Counted from the first letter of the stretch, positions 16,672 through 31,605 are shown. The stretch: DNA of 64,000 bases from Bradyrhizobium erythrophlei (GCF_900129505.1 NZ_LT670818.1:7907001-7971000); one strand, 5' to 3'. Translations and numbers: made by a program. Notes: generated from the sequence alone by a model not told the origin.

Positions 16672-18003
16672 TCAGCGGCGACGTCCCCGCAATTTCGATT
16701 TCCTGATCAGCCCCTCATACTGGTGGGCGAGCAGATAACCCTGAACCTGCGCCACCGTATCCATGGTCACGCTGACCACGATCAAGAGCGAGGTGCCGCC
16801 AAAGTAGAATGGCACCGAGGCGTAGGAAATCAGAATTTCCGGAATCAGACAGACGATCGCGAGATAGATCGCGCCCAGCACCGTGATTCGGGACAATACA
16901 TAATCGATGTATTCGGCGGTCCGCTCGCCCGGCCGGATGCCCGGAATGAAGCCGCCATGCTTCTTGAGATTGTCGGCGGTCTCGGTCGGGTTGAACACGA
17001 TCGCGGTATAGAAGAACGCGAAGAACACGATCAGCGCCAGGTAGAGAATCAGGAACAGCGGACGGCCGTGGCCGAGCTGCGTGGTGATCCACTGGAACCA
17101 TTCCGGACCGCGGCCGGCGTTGAAATTCGCCACCGTGGTCGGCAGCAACAGCAGCGAGGACGCGAAGATCGGGGGGATCACGCCCGAGGTATTCAGCTTG
17201 AGCGGCAGATGCGAGGACTGGCCTTCGAACATCTTGTTGCCGACCTGGCGCTTTGGATACTGGATCAACAGCCGCCGCTGCGCACGCTCCATGAACACGA
17301 TGAAGGCGATCACCGCGACCGCCATCACGATCACGACCAGAATCAGGCCGGTCGACAGCGCGCCCTGGCGGCCGAGTTCCAGCATGTTGGCCAGCGCCGA
17401 GGGCAGCTCCGCGACGATGCCGGAAAGGATGATCAACGAAATACCGTTGCCGATGCCGCGCGAGGTGATCTGCTCGCCCAGCCACATCAGGAACATGGTG
17501 CCGCCGGTCAGCGTGATCGCGGTCGAAAGCCGGAAGAACATGCCGGGGTCGCTGACGACGTTGCCGGCGCCCTCGAGCCCGACCGCAATACCGTAGGACT
17601 GGAACGCGGCCAGGAGCACCGTGAGATAGCGGGTGTACTGGTTCAGCGTCTTGCGGCCGGCCTCGCCCTCTTTCTTCAGTGCCTCCAGCTGCGGCGATAC
17701 CGTGGTCAGGAGCTGAATGATGATGGAGGCCGAGATATACGGCATGATGTTCAGCGCGAAGATCGCCATGCGGTGGATGCCGCCGCCGGCGAACATGTTG
17801 AACATGCCGAGAATGCCGCCGGCCTGGGATTTGAACACCTGTTCCCAGATATTGGGGTCGATGCCCGGCAGCGGAATGTAGGTGCCGAGCCGGTAAACCA
17901 GCAGCGCGCCCAGAGTGAACCAGATGCGCTTCTTCAGTTCGTCGGCCTTGGCCAGCGCGCCGAAATTGAGGTTTGCCGCCAGTTGTTCCGCTGCTGAGAC
18001 CAT
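16672..18003 (-). CDS. secY: Protein translocase subunit SecY
   Basis: 443 aa, ten predicted membrane helices, the channel of the Sec translocon in the inner membrane. The N-terminus ADELKKRIWFTLGALLVYRL and the segment YRLGTYIPLPGIDPN are diagnostic, and the C-terminus is basic (RKSKLRGRRR). It is the penultimate gene of the spc block before adk and follows rplO by 151 bp. Confidence 0.98.
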   Translation of the reverse strand: MVSAAEQLAANLNFGALAKADELKKRIWFTLGALLVYRLGTYIPLPGIDPNIWEQVFKSQAGGILGMFNMFAGGGIHRMAIFALNIMPYISASIIIQLLTTVSPQLEALKKEGEAGRKTLNQYTRYLTVLLAAFQSYGIAVGLEGAGNVVSDPGMFFRLSTAITLTGGTMFLMWLGEQITSRGIGNGISLIILSGIVAELPSALANMLELGRQGALSTGLILVVIVMAVAVIAFIVFMERAQRRLLIQYPKRQVGNKMFEGQSSHLPLKLNTSGVIPPIFASSLLLLPTTVANFNAGRGPEWFQWITTQLGHGRPLFLILYLALIVFFAFFYTAIVFNPTETADNLKKHGGFIPGIRPGERTAEYIDYVLSRITVLGAIYLAIVCLIPEILISYASVPFYFGGTSLLIVVSVTMDTVAQVQGYLLAHQYEGLIRKSKLRGRRR

Positions 18004-18154
18004 GTTTGGCTTTCTCCCGCCGCCCTCGCGCTGTCATGCCCCAAGAGGCCTTGGGACACTCAGCGGACGCCGGACATTATTTGGTGCTCGGCTTCGATAA
18101 GTCCATCGTCCTGTCGCTCAGATGCCCGCCGGAGGGCGGGCGATGACGCAGATG

Positions 18155-18643
18155 TTACGCCGCCTCGCCTTCGTCCTTCTTGACCGGCGCCAGGATCTTC
18201 ACCGTGCCGCCCGCCTTCTCGACCGCCGCGATGGCGGACTTCGAGGCGCCGTGAACCTCGACCGTCAGCTTGGCCTTGAGCTCACCGCGGCCGAGCAGCC
18301 GCACGCCATCCCTGGCGCGGCGGATCACGCGGGCTTTCACCAGCGATTCGGCGTTGATGGTGGTCTTGCCGTCCAGCAGCTTGGCGTCGATCGCATCCTG
18401 GATACGGTCGAGATTGATCTCGGCGAATTCCAGCCGGAAGATGTTGTTGAAGCCGCGCTTGGGCAGGCGCCGGTGCAGCGGCATCTGTCCGCCCTCGAAG
18501 CCCTTGATGCGCACGCCGGAACGCGCGGTCTGGCCCTTGCCGCCGCGGCCTGCCTGCTTGCCCTTGCCTGAGCCGATGCCACGGCCGACCCGCATGCGCT
18601 TCTTGCGCGCACCGGCATTGTCGGCGATATCGCTGAGCTTCAT
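18155..18643 (-). CDS. rplO: 50S ribosomal protein L15
   Basis: 162 aa uL15. The N-terminal [20 protein letters not shown] and the Gly-rich [19 protein letters not shown] segment are diagnostic; it is a late assembly protein of the 50S. It lies 21 bp after rpmD. Confidence 0.97.
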   Translation of the reverse strand: MKLSDIADNAGARKKRMRVGRGIGSGKGKQAGRGGKGQTARSGVRIKGFEGGQMPLHRRLPKRGFNNIFRLEFAEINLDRIQDAIDAKLLDGKTTINAESLVKARVIRRARDGVRLLGRGELKAKLTVEVHGASKSAIAAVEKAGGTVKILAPVKKDEGEAA

Positions 18644-18664
18644 CGCCCTGTCTCCTTATCTGTC

Positions 18665-18859
18665 TTACTTCTCGCCGACGATGCGGACGAGATGTTGAAC
18701 CTTGGCGATCATGCCGCGAATTGCAGGCGTGTCCTGCAGCTCGGTGGTGCGGCCGATCTTGTTAAGCTTGAGGCCGATCAGCGTCTCGCGCTGCGAGTGG
18801 TGGCGGCGGATCGCGCTGCCGGTCTGCTCGACCTTGATCGTCTTTGCGGCCTTGGCCAT
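18665..18859 (-). CDS. rpmD: 50S ribosomal protein L30
   Basis: 64 aa uL30. [20 protein letters not shown] and [20 protein letters not shown] identify it. The small size is normal. It lies between rpsE (38 bp) and rplO (21 bp), the standard spc order. Confidence 0.97.
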   Translation of the reverse strand: MAKAAKTIKVEQTGSAIRRHHSQRETLIGLKLNKIGRTTELQDTPAIRGMIAKVQHLVRIVGEK

Positions 18860-18897
18860 CGTCTTGAACTCCGTAACGCGCCAAAAGCGCGGCTTGA

Positions 18898-19470
18898 TTA
18901 TTCAGCAACCACTTCGGCGTCGCCGCCGACCCGGCGCGACTGCAGCGTCGACACCTTGATGTTGCGGCGCGCCGCAACCGAACGCGGCGAATCCTGATGC
19001 TTCAGCGCGTCGAAGGTGGCGCGAACCATGTTGTAGGGGTTCGACGAACCGATCGACTTCGCCACCACGTCCTGGATGCCGAGCGTCTCGAACACGGCGC
19101 GCATCGGGCCGCCGGCGATGATGCCGGTACCCGCCGGCGCCGCGCGCAGATAGACCCTGCCCGCGCCGTGACGGCCTGCGATATCGTGATGCAGCGTACG
19201 GCCTTCGCGCAGCGCCACCCGCGTCAGGTTGCGCTTCGCCGATTCGGTCGCCTTGCGGATCGCCTCGGGCACTTCGCGCGCCTTGCCGTGGCCGAAACCG
19301 ACACGCCCCTTCTGGTCGCCGATCACGACCAGCGCCGCAAAGCCGAAGCGCTTGCCGCCCTTGACGACCTTCGCCACACGATTGATGTGGACGAGCTTGT
19401 CGACGAACTCGCTGTCGCGTTCTTCCCGGCCGCCCCTGTGGCCGCCACCGCGTTCGCGTTCACCTGCCAT
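18898..19470 (-). CDS. rpsE: 30S ribosomal protein S5
   Basis: 190 aa uS5, important for decoding accuracy. The double-stranded RNA-binding part includes [20 protein letters not shown] and the C-terminal domain has [19 protein letters not shown]. An Arg/Gly/Glu-rich N-terminal extension (residues 1-20) is as in related alphaproteobacteria. It follows rplR by 59 bp. Confidence 0.98.
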   Translation of the reverse strand: MAGERERGGGHRGGREERDSEFVDKLVHINRVAKVVKGGKRFGFAALVVIGDQKGRVGFGHGKAREVPEAIRKATESAKRNLTRVALREGRTLHHDIAGRHGAGRVYLRAAPAGTGIIAGGPMRAVFETLGIQDVVAKSIGSSNPYNMVRATFDALKHQDSPRSVAARRNIKVSTLQSRRVGGDAEVVAE

Positions 19471-19529
19471 GGTGTTTTCCGATCCTTAAAAGACTTGCCC
19501 CGAGAGGCCCTTTTGTCCGTTCAAACCAA

Positions 19530-19892
19530 TTAGAAGCTCAACCCGCTTTCGCGCGCGGCATCCGCGAGCGCCTTGACGCGACCGTGATAGAGATAACCGC
19601 CGCGATCGAACACCACTTCGGTGACGCCGTTCTTCACGGCGCGCTCCGCCAAGAGCTTGCCAACCGCTTTCGCCGCATCGATATTGGCGCCGGTCTTGCC
19701 GCTCTCGCGCATCGTCTTCTCCAGCGACGAGGCCGAGGCCAGCGTCTCGCCCTTCAGGTCGTCGATGACCTGGGCGTAGATATGCTTCGACGAGCGGAAC
19801 ACCGACAGGCGCGGGCGACCGTTCGCCGAACGGCGCAACGATAACCTCACGCGCTGCTTGCGCCGGGCATTCGTAATCTTGAGTCTCGACAT
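19530..19892 (-). CDS. rplR: 50S ribosomal protein L18
   Basis: 120 aa uL18, which binds 5S rRNA in the central protuberance. [20 protein letters not shown] and the C-terminal [20 protein letters not shown] are diagnostic. It follows rplF by 11 bp, consistent with coupled translation. Confidence 0.98.
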   Translation of the reverse strand: MSRLKITNARRKQRVRLSLRRSANGRPRLSVFRSSKHIYAQVIDDLKGETLASASSLEKTMRESGKTGANIDAAKAVGKLLAERAVKNGVTEVVFDRGGYLYHGRVKALADAARESGLSF

Positions 19893-19903
19893 GACCGGCT
19901 CCG

Positions 19904-20437
19904 TTACTTCTTCTTGCCTTCCTTGCGGAAGATGAATTCGTTGGCGTATTTCACGCCCTTGCCCTTGTAGGGCTCCGGCGGACGGTAGCTGCGGATTTCC
20001 GCCGCAACCTGGCCGACGCGCTGGCTGTCGTTACCGACGATGACGATCTCGGTCGGCTTCGGCACCGTGATCGCGATGCCTTCCGGGATCGGATAGACGA
20101 CGTCATGGCTGTAGCCGAGCGCGAGCTGCAGGTTCTTGCCCTGCAACGCGGCGCGATAGCCGACGCCGGTGATCTCGAGCTTCTTCTCGAAACCCTTGGT
20201 GACGCCCTCGACGAGGTTCGCCACTTGTGCGCGCGCGGTGCCGTACATTGCCTGCGCGCGGTTGGTCTCGACCCTTGGCGCGACCTTGATCGCGCCGTTC
20301 TCGAATTTCACATCGACATCGTCATGCACGATGAACTGAAGCTGGCCCTTCGGCCCCTTCATCTTCACCGTCTGCCCTTCAACGGTCGCCGTCACACCCG
20401 ACGGGATCGTCACAGGTCGTTTGCCAACACGTGACAT
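19904..20437 (-). CDS. rplF: 50S ribosomal protein L6
   Basis: 177 aa uL6 with the two repeated folds of the family. [20 protein letters not shown] at the N-terminus and the C-terminal [20 protein letters not shown] (followed by KEGKKK) are diagnostic. It follows rpsH by 13 bp. Confidence 0.98.
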   Translation of the reverse strand: MSRVGKRPVTIPSGVTATVEGQTVKMKGPKGQLQFIVHDDVDVKFENGAIKVAPRVETNRAQAMYGTARAQVANLVEGVTKGFEKKLEITGVGYRAALQGKNLQLALGYSHDVVYPIPEGIAITVPKPTEIVIVGNDSQRVGQVAAEIRSYRPPEPYKGKGVKYANEFIFRKEGKKK

Positions 20438-20450
20438 GGCTGATCCTTCC

Positions 20451-20849
20451 TCAGAACACCGTGAAGAGAATTTCGCCGCCCACGTTGGCGTCGCGCGCCT
20501 CGTGGTCAGCCATAATTCCCTTCGGCGTCGACAATACCGAAATGCCGAGACCGTTGTTCACGCGCGGCAGGTTCTTCACCGAGGCGTAAACCCGACGCCC
20601 CGGCTTCGATACCCGCTCGATCTCGCGAATCACCGGCTCGCCGTCGAAATATTTCAGCTCGATCTCGAGCTCGCTGCGCCCCGAGGAATGCTCGACGCTG
20701 GCGTAGCCGCGGATGTAGCCTTCGGTCTTGAGCACTTCGAGCACGCTGGCGCGCATCTTCGAGCCCGGAGTCGAGACCTTGGATTTGGAACGCATCTGCG
20801 CGTTGCGGATGCGGGTGATGAGATCGCTGATCGGATCGTGCGTTGACAT
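20451..20849 (-). CDS. rpsH: 30S ribosomal protein S8
   Basis: 132 aa uS8, a primary 16S rRNA binder. [20 protein letters not shown] and the C-terminal [19 protein letters not shown] are diagnostic. In E. coli S8 is the translational repressor of the spc operon through the rplE region; whether that holds here is not visible. It follows rpsN by 12 bp. Confidence 0.98.
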   Translation of the reverse strand: MSTHDPISDLITRIRNAQMRSKSKVSTPGSKMRASVLEVLKTEGYIRGYASVEHSSGRSELEIELKYFDGEPVIREIERVSKPGRRVYASVKNLPRVNNGLGISVLSTPKGIMADHEARDANVGGEILFTVF

Positions 20850-20861
20850 GTCCGACCCTCC

Positions 20862-21167
20862 TTACCAGCTCGACTTCACAAGGCCTGGAATCAGGCCCTT
20901 GGAACCGAGTTCACGCAGCGCGATGCGGCTGAGCTTGTTCTTGCGATAGACCGAACGCGGCCGTCCGGTCAGTTCGCAGCGGTTGCGAATCCGGGTCGCG
21001 GACGAATTGCGCGGCATCTCGGCAAGCTTCAACGTCGCCGCGAAGCGCTCTTCCATCGGCTTGCTCTTGTCGGCGATGATCGCCTTCAGCTTGGCGCGCC
21101 GGGGGGCCGCGTTCTTGGCCATCCGCTTGCGCCGGTTGTTCTTCTCGATCGAACTCTTCTTTGCCAT
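20862..21167 (-). CDS. rpsN: 30S ribosomal protein S14 (zinc-independent type)
   Basis: 101 aa uS14 of the long form. It has [20 protein letters not shown] but lacks the CxxC pairs of the zinc-binding short form. It follows rplE by 43 bp in the standard spc order. Confidence 0.98.
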   Translation of the reverse strand: MAKKSSIEKNNRRKRMAKNAAPRRAKLKAIIADKSKPMEERFAATLKLAEMPRNSSATRIRNRCELTGRPRSVYRKNKLSRIALRELGSKGLIPGLVKSSW

Positions 21168-21210
21168 GCTTGGCTCCTGGGTTTCCGCGTTTGAGAGGCT
21201 TGTCAGCGTC

Positions 21211-21768
21211 TCACTGCCGGAACGGGAAATTGAATGCGGTCAACAGGGCACGCGCCTCGTCGTCAGTGGCCGCCGTGGTGCACACCGTGACGTCCATGCC
21301 CCACGTTTCCCCGGCCTTGTCGAAGTCGATTTCCGGGAAAATGATGTGCTCCTTGATGCCGAGCGAATAGTTGCCGCGGCCGTCGAAGCTCTTCGGGTTC
21401 AGGCCGCGGAAGTCGCGCACGCGCGGCAGCGCGACGTTCACCAGGCGATCGATGAACTCGTACATCTTGGCCTTGCGCAGCGTGACCTTGCAGCCGATCG
21501 GCTGGTTTTCGCGCAGCTTGAAGGTCGCGATGGCGACGCGTGAATAGGTCACGATGGCCTTCTGGCCCGCGATCAGCGCAAGATCGGTGGCGGCGAGTTC
21601 CGCCTTCTTGCGGTCATTGACCGCTTCGCCGACGCCCATGTTGAGCACGACCTTGTCCAGCCGCGGCACCTGCATGGAATTGGCATAGCCGAACTGTTCC
21701 GTTAGCTTGCTGCGGATGCTCTTGTCATATTCCGCGCGCAGACGCGGGGTGTATGCGGTCTCAGCCAT
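21211..21768 (-). CDS. rplE: 50S ribosomal protein L5
   Basis: 185 aa uL5, part of the 5S RNP. The frame is open 17 codons further upstream, but the ATG at 21768 ([18 protein letters not shown]) gives the family length and start. [19 protein letters not shown] and [17 protein letters not shown] are diagnostic. The start lies inside the end of rplX (8-bp overlap), so translation is probably coupled. Confidence 0.97.
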   Translation of the reverse strand: MAETAYTPRLRAEYDKSIRSKLTEQFGYANSMQVPRLDKVVLNMGVGEAVNDRKKAELAATDLALIAGQKAIVTYSRVAIATFKLRENQPIGCKVTLRKAKMYEFIDRLVNVALPRVRDFRGLNPKSFDGRGNYSLGIKEHIIFPEIDFDKAGETWGMDVTVCTTAATDDEARALLTAFNFPFRQ

Positions 21769-22075
21769 CGATCTCTGCTCCCGAGCGTTTGGCAACGCGT
21801 ACCTTCTTGCCATCCGCATGAATCTTGAAACCTACGCGGGTCGGCTTGCCGTCCTTGCCGACGATCGCGATGTTGGACAGGTGGATCGGCGCCTCCTTGG
21901 AGATGATGCCGCCTTCCTGCGCCTGGGTCTGCTTCTGGTGACGCTTGACGAGATTGACGCCGCGGACCAGCGCCTTGCTGTCGTCGGGACGCACCTCGAA
22001 CACTTCGCCGGTCCGGCCCTTGTCGCGGCCCGACAGCACGATGACCTTGTCGCCCTTCCGGATCTTGGCAGCCAT
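21761..22075 (-). CDS. rplX: 50S ribosomal protein L24
   Basis: 104 aa uL24. The KOW motif is at the N-terminus ([20 protein letters not shown]), the rRNA-binding element that starts 50S assembly. The ATG at 22075 shares one base with the rplN stop (TGATG); the frame is open much further upstream, but only over rplN. Confidence 0.97.
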   Translation of the reverse strand: MAAKIRKGDKVIVLSGRDKGRTGEVFEVRPDDSKALVRGVNLVKRHQKQTQAQEGGIISKEAPIHLSNIAIVGKDGKPTRVGFKIHADGKKVRVAKRSGAEIDG

Positions 22076-22443
22076 CACAGCACCTCCGGCGCGAGCGAAA
22101 TGATCTTCATGTGGTTCTTGGCGCGCAGCTCGCGCGGCACGGGCCCGAAGATACGGGTGCCGACCGGCTCCGACTGGTTGTTGATCAGCACGGCGGCGTT
22201 GCGGTCGAAGCGGATGACCGAACCGTCGGCGCGGCGGATGTCCTTGCGGACCCGCACCACCACGGCCTTCATCACGTCGCCCTTCTTCACCTTGCCGCGC
22301 GGAATCGCTTCCTTGATCGACACGACAATAACGTCGCCCACGGTGGCATAGCGGCGCTTGGAGCCCCCAAGCACCTTGATGCACATGACACGGCGTGCGC
22401 CTGAATTATCGGCCACGTCGAGGTTGGTCTGCATCTGAATCAT
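22075..22443 (-). CDS. rplN: 50S ribosomal protein L14
   Basis: 122 aa uL14. [20 protein letters not shown] and [20 protein letters not shown] are diagnostic. It sits at the subunit interface. It follows rpsQ by 80 bp, the only sizeable space between the S10 and spc blocks, so an internal promoter or processing site could lie there. Confidence 0.98.
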
Positions 22444-22523
22444 TGATGCACCTCGTCCTCTTTCTGATGCGCAAAGTCGCGCCTAAAATTTCCCGAAAAC
22501 CGTCCGGCTAAGCCGAACCGACC

Positions 22524-22772
22524 TCAGGCCGTTTTCTTCTGTTCACCCCGGACCACAGTCCAGCGCTTCAACTTCGAGATCGGCTTGCTTTCCTCGATCC
22601 ACACCTGGTCGCCCGGCTTGAACTCGTTGTTCTCGTCGTGCGCGTGGTAATTTTTCGAGCGGCGAATCGTCTTCTTGTAGATCGGATGGGTGAAGCGGCG
22701 ATCGACGCGCACCACAACCGTCTTGGCTTGCTTGTCGCTGACGACCACACCCTGAAGCGTACGTTTTGGCAT
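22524..22772 (-). CDS. rpsQ: 30S ribosomal protein S17
   Basis: 82 aa uS17, a primary 16S rRNA-binding protein. [20 protein letters not shown] and [18 protein letters not shown] are diagnostic. It follows rpmC by 9 bp and closes the S10 block. Confidence 0.98.
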   Translation of the reverse strand: MPKRTLQGVVVSDKQAKTVVVRVDRRFTHPIYKKTIRRSKNYHAHDENNEFKPGDQVWIEESKPISKLKRWTVVRGEQKKTA

Positions 22773-22781
22773 GTCGGCCCC

Positions 22782-22988
22782 TTACTTCTTCGCGTCGCGC
22801 TTCTGCGCGGCGATGGTCTTGATGCGGGCGATGTCGCGGCGTGCTTCACGCAGCCGCGAAGTGTTCTCCAGCTGCCCGGTGGCGCGCTGGAAACGCAGAT
22901 TGAAGCGCTCCTTCTTCAGATTGAGGACGGCGTCGTCCATCTGATCGGGGCTCATCGCGCGGATATCGGCGGTTTTCATCTCGGCCAT
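22782..22988 (-). CDS. rpmC: 50S ribosomal protein L29
   Basis: 68 aa uL29, two helices at the tunnel exit. [20 protein letters not shown] and [20 protein letters not shown] are diagnostic. The open frame extends 50 codons upstream over rplP, so the ATG at 22988 is chosen by family length. Confidence 0.97.
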   Translation of the reverse strand: MAEMKTADIRAMSPDQMDDAVLNLKKERFNLRFQRATGQLENTSRLREARRDIARIKTIAAQKRDAKK

Positions 22989-22999
22989 GACCACTTTTC

Positions 23000-23413
23000 C
23001 TATTCCGCAATGCGCGCGACGAAGCGCGTCTTGATCGGCAGCTTGGCGGCGGCGAGCGTCAGCGCTTCCTTGGCGGTCTGCACGGTCACGCCGTCGATTT
23101 CGAAAATCACGCGGCCCGGTTTCACCCGCGCCACCCACAGTTCCGGCGTACCCTTGCCGGAGCCCATGCGGACTTCGGCGGGCTTCTTCGACACCGGCAC
23201 GTCCGGGAAGATGCGGATCCAGACCCGGCCGGCGCGCTTCATGTGACGGGTCAGCGCGCGGCGGGCGGCCTCGATCTGACGCGCGGTGAGGCGCTCGGGC
23301 GCCATCGCCTTCAGGCCGAACTGGCCGAACGACAACGTCGCGCCCGAAGTCGCGGTGCCGTGGATCCGGCCCTTATGCGCCTTCCGGAACTTCGTCTTCT
23401 TTGGTTGCATCAT
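23000..23413 (-). CDS. rplP: 50S ribosomal protein L16
   Basis: 137 aa uL16, near the A site and peptidyl transferase centre. [19 protein letters not shown] and the [20 protein letters not shown] segment are diagnostic; the conserved [14 protein letters not shown] follows. It follows rpsC by 31 bp. Confidence 0.98.
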   Translation of the reverse strand: MMQPKKTKFRKAHKGRIHGTATSGATLSFGQFGLKAMAPERLTARQIEAARRALTRHMKRAGRVWIRIFPDVPVSKKPAEVRMGSGKGTPELWVARVKPGRVIFEIDGVTVQTAKEALTLAAAKLPIKTRFVARIAE

Positions 23414-23444
23414 GGCTTTAAGCCCTCAAACCTTCTCTAACGCC

Positions 23445-24143
23445 TCAAGCAGCGTCGCGGCGCGGCCGCGTATTGTCGCCTTCGGCCATCTTCTTGTCCT
23501 GGGCCATCGGGTCGTGCTCAAGGATTTCGCCCTTGAAGATCCAGACCTTGACGCCGCATGTGCCGAAGGTGGTGAACGCGGTCGCCACCCCGTAATCGAT
23601 GTCGGCGCGCAGCGTGTGCAGCGGCACGCGCCCTTCGCGATACCATTCCATGCGCGCGATTTCGGCGCCGCCGAGACGGCCCGAGCAGTTGATACGAATG
23701 CCCTCGGCGCCAAGACGCATCGCCGACTGCACCGCGCGCTTCATGGCGCGGCGGAACGCGACGCGGCGCTCGAGCTGCTGGGCGATCGATTCGGCGACCA
23801 GCGTGGCATCGAGCTCCGGCTTGCGGATCTCGACGATGTTGATGACGACGTCGGAAGCCGTGATGTCGGCAACCTTCTTGCGCAGCTTGTCGATGTCGGC
23901 GCCCTTCTTGCCGATCACGACGCCCGGACGCGCGGAGTGGATCGTCACCCGGCACTTCTTGTGCGGACGCTCAATCACGATCCTGGCGACGGCCGCCTGC
24001 TTCAACTCCTTGTGCAGGATCTCGCGGATTTTGACATCCTCGTGCAGCAGCTTGCCGTACTCGTTCTTGCCGGCGAACCAACGGGAATCCCACGTCCGGT
24101 TGATGCCGAGACGCAGCCCGATTGGATTGATCTTCTGACCCAT
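23445..24143 (-). CDS. rpsC: 30S ribosomal protein S3
   Basis: 232 aa uS3, at the mRNA entry channel. The N-terminal [20 protein letters not shown], the KH-domain [16 protein letters not shown] and the C-terminal [20 protein letters not shown] are diagnostic. It follows rplV by 20 bp. Confidence 0.98.
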   Translation of the reverse strand: MGQKINPIGLRLGINRTWDSRWFAGKNEYGKLLHEDVKIREILHKELKQAAVARIVIERPHKKCRVTIHSARPGVVIGKKGADIDKLRKKVADITASDVVINIVEIRKPELDATLVAESIAQQLERRVAFRRAMKRAVQSAMRLGAEGIRINCSGRLGGAEIARMEWYREGRVPLHTLRADIDYGVATAFTTFGTCGVKVWIFKGEILEHDPMAQDKKMAEGDNTRPRRDAA

Positions 24144-24163
24144 CGTTCTCTCCCGCGCCCGGT

Positions 24164-24544
24164 TTAAGCGCTCGCCTCGACCTGACGAACGACGATCGTC
24201 AGCTGCGAGAATGGTTTAAATACACGGCCCGAGCGGCCACGGCCGCGCGGTGCGAAACGCTTCATCACGATGCCGTTGCCGACATGAGCCTCGGAGACGA
24301 TCAGATCGTCGACATCGAGGTCGTGGTTGTTCTCGGCATTGGCGATCGCCGACTCCAGGCACTTCTTGACGTCGACCGCGATCCGCTTGCGCGAAAACTG
24401 CAGGTCGGCAAGTGCTGCCGAAGCCTTCCGGCCGCGGATCAGCTGCGCGACAAGATTGAGCTTCTGCGGGCTCACCCGCAGCATGCGGGCAACCGCCTTG
24501 GCCTCGTTGTCCGGGAGGGTCCGTTCGCGCTTTGGTTTGCTCAT
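24164..24544 (-). CDS. rplV: 50S ribosomal protein L22
   Basis: 126 aa uL22, whose loop lines the exit tunnel. The C-terminal hairpin region [20 protein letters not shown] is diagnostic, as is [20 protein letters not shown]. It follows rpsS by 11 bp. Confidence 0.98.
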   Translation of the reverse strand: MSKPKRERTLPDNEAKAVARMLRVSPQKLNLVAQLIRGRKASAALADLQFSRKRIAVDVKKCLESAIANAENNHDLDVDDLIVSEAHVGNGIVMKRFAPRGRGRSGRVFKPFSQLTIVVRQVEASA

Positions 24545-24555
24545 CGCTTAGATCC

Positions 24556-24834
24556 TCAAGCCTTCTTGGCTTTCTTGTCGCCAGAATGGCCATGGAAGGT
24601 CCGGGTCGGCGAGAACTCGCCGAACTTGTGACCCACCATTTCCTCGTTGACCGATACCGGCACGTGCTTCTGTCCGTTGTAGACGCCGAACACCAGGCCG
24701 ACGAACTGCGGCAGGATGGTCGAGCGGCGGCTCCAGATCTTGATCACGTCATGACGGCCGGACGCGCGTGCGGCATCTGCCTTCTTGAGCAGAGAGCCTT
24801 CGACGAACGGGCCTTTCCAGACTGAACGAACCAT
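24556..24834 (-). CDS. rpsS: 30S ribosomal protein S19
   Basis: 92 aa uS19. [20 protein letters not shown] and [20 protein letters not shown] are diagnostic. It forms the head complex with S13. It follows rplB by 12 bp. Confidence 0.98.
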   Translation of the reverse strand: MVRSVWKGPFVEGSLLKKADAARASGRHDVIKIWSRRSTILPQFVGLVFGVYNGQKHVPVSVNEEMVGHKFGEFSPTRTFHGHSGDKKAKKA

Positions 24835-24846
24835 GTCCGGCGTTCC

Positions 24847-25680
24847 TTACTTCTTCCGCTTGTGGCGGCTGATGAGAATGAATCTGTTGGTCGACTTGTT
24901 CGAGCGGGTCTTCTTGCCCTTGGTGGGCTTGCCCCACGGGGTGACCGGATGACGGCCGCCGGAGGTGCGGCCTTCGCCGCCGCCGTGCGGATGGTCGACC
25001 GGGTTCATGGAGACGCCGCGGTTATGGGGCTTGCGGCCGAGCCAGCGGTTGCGGCCGGCCTTGCCGATCGAAATGTTCATGTGGTCCGGGTTCGACACCG
25101 CACCGATGGTGCCGGTGCAGCGGCCGTGGACCAGACGCTGCTCGCCCGAGTTCAGGCGCACGATCACGTAGTCCTGGTCGCGGCCGACGATCTGGGCGTA
25201 GGTGCCGGCAGAACGGGCGAGCTGGCCGCCCTTGCCGATCTTCAATTCCACATTGTGGATGATGGTGCCGATCGGCATGTTGCCGAGCGGCATCACATTG
25301 CCCGGCTTCACGTCGACATAGTTGCCGGCGATCACGGTATCGCCCACGGCAAGGCGCTGCGGCGCCAGGATATAGGCCTGGGTGCCGTCGGTATATTTCA
25401 AGAGCGCAATGAAGGCGGTGCGGTTCGGATCGTATTCCAGCCGCTCGACGGTCGCGGGCATGTCGACCTTGGTGCGCTTGAAGTCGACGATGCGATAGGA
25501 CTGCTTGTGGCCGCCGCCGCGGAAACGCACGGTGATGCGACCGGTCGAGTTGCGACCACCCGCGGAGTGCTTGCCCTCGGTCAGCGTCTTGACCGGCTTG
25601 CCCTTGTAGAGCGCCGACCGGTCGACCATCACGAGCTGGCGCTGGCCCGGGGTCGTGGGGTTGAATGTCTTCAATGCCAT
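24847..25680 (-). CDS. rplB: 50S ribosomal protein L2
   Basis: 277 aa uL2, required for subunit joining and peptidyl transferase. The hallmark [17 protein letters not shown] is present with the conserved His (VDHPHGG), and the basic C-terminus is [18 protein letters not shown]. It follows rplW by 12 bp. Confidence 0.98.
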   Translation of the reverse strand: MALKTFNPTTPGQRQLVMVDRSALYKGKPVKTLTEGKHSAGGRNSTGRITVRFRGGGHKQSYRIVDFKRTKVDMPATVERLEYDPNRTAFIALLKYTDGTQAYILAPQRLAVGDTVIAGNYVDVKPGNVMPLGNMPIGTIIHNVELKIGKGGQLARSAGTYAQIVGRDQDYVIVRLNSGEQRLVHGRCTGTIGAVSNPDHMNISIGKAGRNRWLGRKPHNRGVSMNPVDHPHGGGEGRTSGGRHPVTPWGKPTKGKKTRSNKSTNRFILISRHKRKK

Positions 25681-25692
25681 CGCTGTGTCGCC

Positions 25693-25992
25693 TTATAGCC
25701 CGGTGGTGACGTCGATGCGGTGGCCCTCTTCGAGGGTCACGATCGCGCGCTTCACGTCCGACTGCGAACCGAAATTGCCGCGGAACACCTTGGTCTTGCC
25801 CTTGCGCACCAGCGTGTTGACGCTCTTGACCTTGACGTCGAACAGCTTCTCGACGGCTTCCTTGATCTGCGGCTTGGTGGCCTTGCTCGCGACCTTGAAC
25901 AGAACCTTGTTGTGTTCGGAGGCCAGCGTCGCCTTTTCGGTCACGACCGGAGAAACGATGATGTCATAGTAGCGCGGATCGATATTCTTCAT
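25693..25992 (-). CDS. rplW: 50S ribosomal protein L23
   Basis: 99 aa uL23, the docking site for trigger factor and SRP at the tunnel exit. [20 protein letters not shown] and [18 protein letters not shown] are diagnostic. Its ATG overlaps the rplD stop by 4 nt (ATGA), indicating coupled translation. Confidence 0.98.
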   Translation of the reverse strand: MKNIDPRYYDIIVSPVVTEKATLASEHNKVLFKVASKATKPQIKEAVEKLFDVKVKSVNTLVRKGKTKVFRGNFGSQSDVKRAIVTLEEGHRIDVTTGL

Positions 25993-26609
25993 TTGAAGCG
26001 CGCCTCCAACGCATCGATCGCCGCCTTGGTCAGGACCAGTTTCTGGCGGCGCAGAATGTCATAGACGTTGATGCCCTGGATCGGCAGCACGTCCATGTTC
26101 GGGATATTGCGGGCGGCGATGGCGAAACCGTTGTGCAGCTCGGCGCCGTCGATGATCAGCGCGTTGGTCAGGCCGAGGCCCGAAAAGTGTCCAACCAGCG
26201 CCTTGGTCTTGGCGGCCTCGAGCCTGGCGGACTCGATGACGATCAGATCGCCGTCCTTGGCCTTGGCGGAGAGTGCATGGCGCAGCGCCAGGGCACGAAC
26301 CTTCTTCGGCAGATCGGTGGCATGCGAGCGCACCACCGGACCGAACGCACGGCCGCCGCCGCGGAACTGCGGCACCCGGGCCGAGCCGTGACGCGCACCG
26401 CCGGTGCCCTTCTGCTTGTACATCTTCTTGCCGGTGCGCCAGATCTCCGCGCGGCCCTTGGCCTTGTGGGTTCCGGCCTGACGCTTGTTGAGCTGCCACT
26501 GCACGCAGCGCTGCATGATGTCCTTGCGCGGCTCGAGACCGAAAATCTCGTCCGAAAGCTGGACCGAACCGGCTTCCTTGCCTTCAAGGGTTGTGACTTT
26601 CAATTCCAT
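25989..26609 (-). CDS. rplD: 50S ribosomal protein L4
   Basis: 206 aa uL4, which reaches into the exit tunnel; in E. coli it also autoregulates the S10 operon. [20 protein letters not shown] is diagnostic. The ATG at 26609 ([14 protein letters not shown]) starts one base after the rplC stop and is preferred over an upstream in-frame ATG that lies inside rplC. Confidence 0.97.
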   Translation of the reverse strand: MELKVTTLEGKEAGSVQLSDEIFGLEPRKDIMQRCVQWQLNKRQAGTHKAKGRAEIWRTGKKMYKQKGTGGARHGSARVPQFRGGGRAFGPVVRSHATDLPKKVRALALRHALSAKAKDGDLIVIESARLEAAKTKALVGHFSGLGLTNALIIDGAELHNGFAIAARNIPNMDVLPIQGINVYDILRRQKLVLTKAAIDALEARFK

Positions 26610-26610
26610 C

Positions 26611-27339
26611 TCACGCGCCCTCCTGCTCGGCCGGCGCTGCAGCTGCCTGCTCGCCGCCGCCATCGGCCAGGCGGAACTTGCCGGGCTTCGGCGCGTCTTT
26701 CGGCAGCGCCTTCTTCACGGCATCGCGCACCGCGATCCATCCGCCCTTGGAGCCGGGAACGGCGCCCTCGACGAGGATCAGGCCGCGCGCGACGTCCGTC
26801 TGAACCACGCGCAGATTGAGCGTGGTGATGCGATCGACACCCATGTGACCGGGCATCTTCTTGTTCTTGAAGGTCTTGCCGGGATCCTGACGTCCGCCGG
26901 TCGAACCGATCGAACGATGCGATACCGACACGCCGTGGGTGGCGCGCAGGCCGCCGAAATTCCAGCGCTTCATGCCGCCGGCGAAACCCTTGCCGACCGA
27001 GGTGCCGGTAACGTCGACGAACTGCCCGACCACGAAATGGTCGGCCTGGATCTCGGCGCCGACCGGGATCAGCGCGTCTTCCGACACGCGGAACTCGGTG
27101 ACCTTGCGCTTGGGCTCGACCTTGGAGACGGCGAACTGGCCGCGCTCCGCCTTCGGCAGATAGACGGTCTTGCGCGTACCCGAACCGAGCTGCAGCGCGA
27201 CATAACCGTTCTTCTCGGTCGTGCGGTGACCCAACACCTGGCAGTTGCCCAGCTTCAGCACGGTCACGGGGATATGTTCGCCGGTCTCCGTAAAGACCCG
27301 CGTCATCCCGACCTTTTGTGCGATCACTCCGGAGCGCAT
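26611..27339 (-). CDS. rplC: 50S ribosomal protein L3
   Basis: 242 aa uL3. [20 protein letters not shown] contains the Gln methylated by PrmB in other bacteria. The Ala/Glu/Gln-rich C-terminal extension ([13 protein letters not shown]) is typical of alphaproteobacteria. It follows rpsJ by 51 bp. Confidence 0.97.
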   Translation of the reverse strand: MRSGVIAQKVGMTRVFTETGEHIPVTVLKLGNCQVLGHRTTEKNGYVALQLGSGTRKTVYLPKAERGQFAVSKVEPKRKVTEFRVSEDALIPVGAEIQADHFVVGQFVDVTGTSVGKGFAGGMKRWNFGGLRATHGVSVSHRSIGSTGGRQDPGKTFKNKKMPGHMGVDRITTLNLRVVQTDVARGLILVEGAVPGSKGGWIAVRDAVKKALPKDAPKPGKFRLADGGGEQAAAAPAEQEGA

Positions 27340-27390
27340 CGGCGTGCTTCCTGTTCTTTCTGTCCGCTTACGTTCGGACGGGCTTAAAAA

Positions 27391-27699
27391 TTAGAGCTTG
27401 ATTTCGACGTCAACACCGGCGGCCAGGTCGAGCTTCATCAGCGCGTCCACGGTCTGCGGCGTCGGGTCGACGATGTCGAGAAGACGCTTGTGCGTGCGCA
27501 TCTCGAACTGCTCGCGGCTCTTCTTGTCGACGTGCGGCGAACGGTTGACGGTGAACTTCTCGATGCGGGTCGGCAGCGGAATGGGTCCGCGCACCTGGGC
27601 ACCGGTCCGCTTCGCCGTGTTCACGATCTCACGCGTCGACGAATCGAGAATCCGATGGTCGAACGCCTTGAGACGTATGCGAATATTCTGGCCGTTCAT
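27391..27699 (-). CDS. rpsJ: 30S ribosomal protein S10 (NusE)
   Basis: 102 aa uS10, also the NusE antitermination partner of NusB and Nus[20 protein letters not shown] and [20 protein letters not shown] are diagnostic. It opens the S10 block and is separated from tuf by 86 bp that are almost wholly a palindromic repeat. Confidence 0.98.
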   Translation of the reverse strand: MNGQNIRIRLKAFDHRILDSSTREIVNTAKRTGAQVRGPIPLPTRIEKFTVNRSPHVDKKSREQFEMRTHKRLLDIVDPTPQTVDALMKLDLAAGVDVEIKL

Positions 27700-27719
27700 T
27701 GCCGATGTCTTTCTTTAAG

Positions 27720-27785
27720 AGCGAGTGGCGAGTAGCGAACAGCGAGTGGATTTAAGCCATTCGCTGTTCGCCATTCCCTATTCGC

Positions 27786-27786
<1 letters not shown>
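27720..27786. repeat. Palindromic repeat, copy C (tuf-rpsJ gap)
   Basis: Two 30-nt arms (27720-27749 and 27757-27786) pair with about six mismatches around a 7-nt loop. The arms are built from the same GCGAGTGGCGAGTAGCGAA-type words as copies A and B. The right arm reaches the tuf stop codon. Confidence 0.85.
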
Positions 27787-28976
<1,190 letters not shown>

Positions 28977-29015
28977 TTGACTCTCCGTTCAGTCGTTAAC
29001 TGCCGTCAACGACAA

Positions 29016-31088
<2,073 letters not shown>

Positions 31089-31119
31089 GGGTTGTTCCTT
31101 AAAGTCCTAGGTTTCGCCG

Positions 31120-31605
<486 letters not shown>
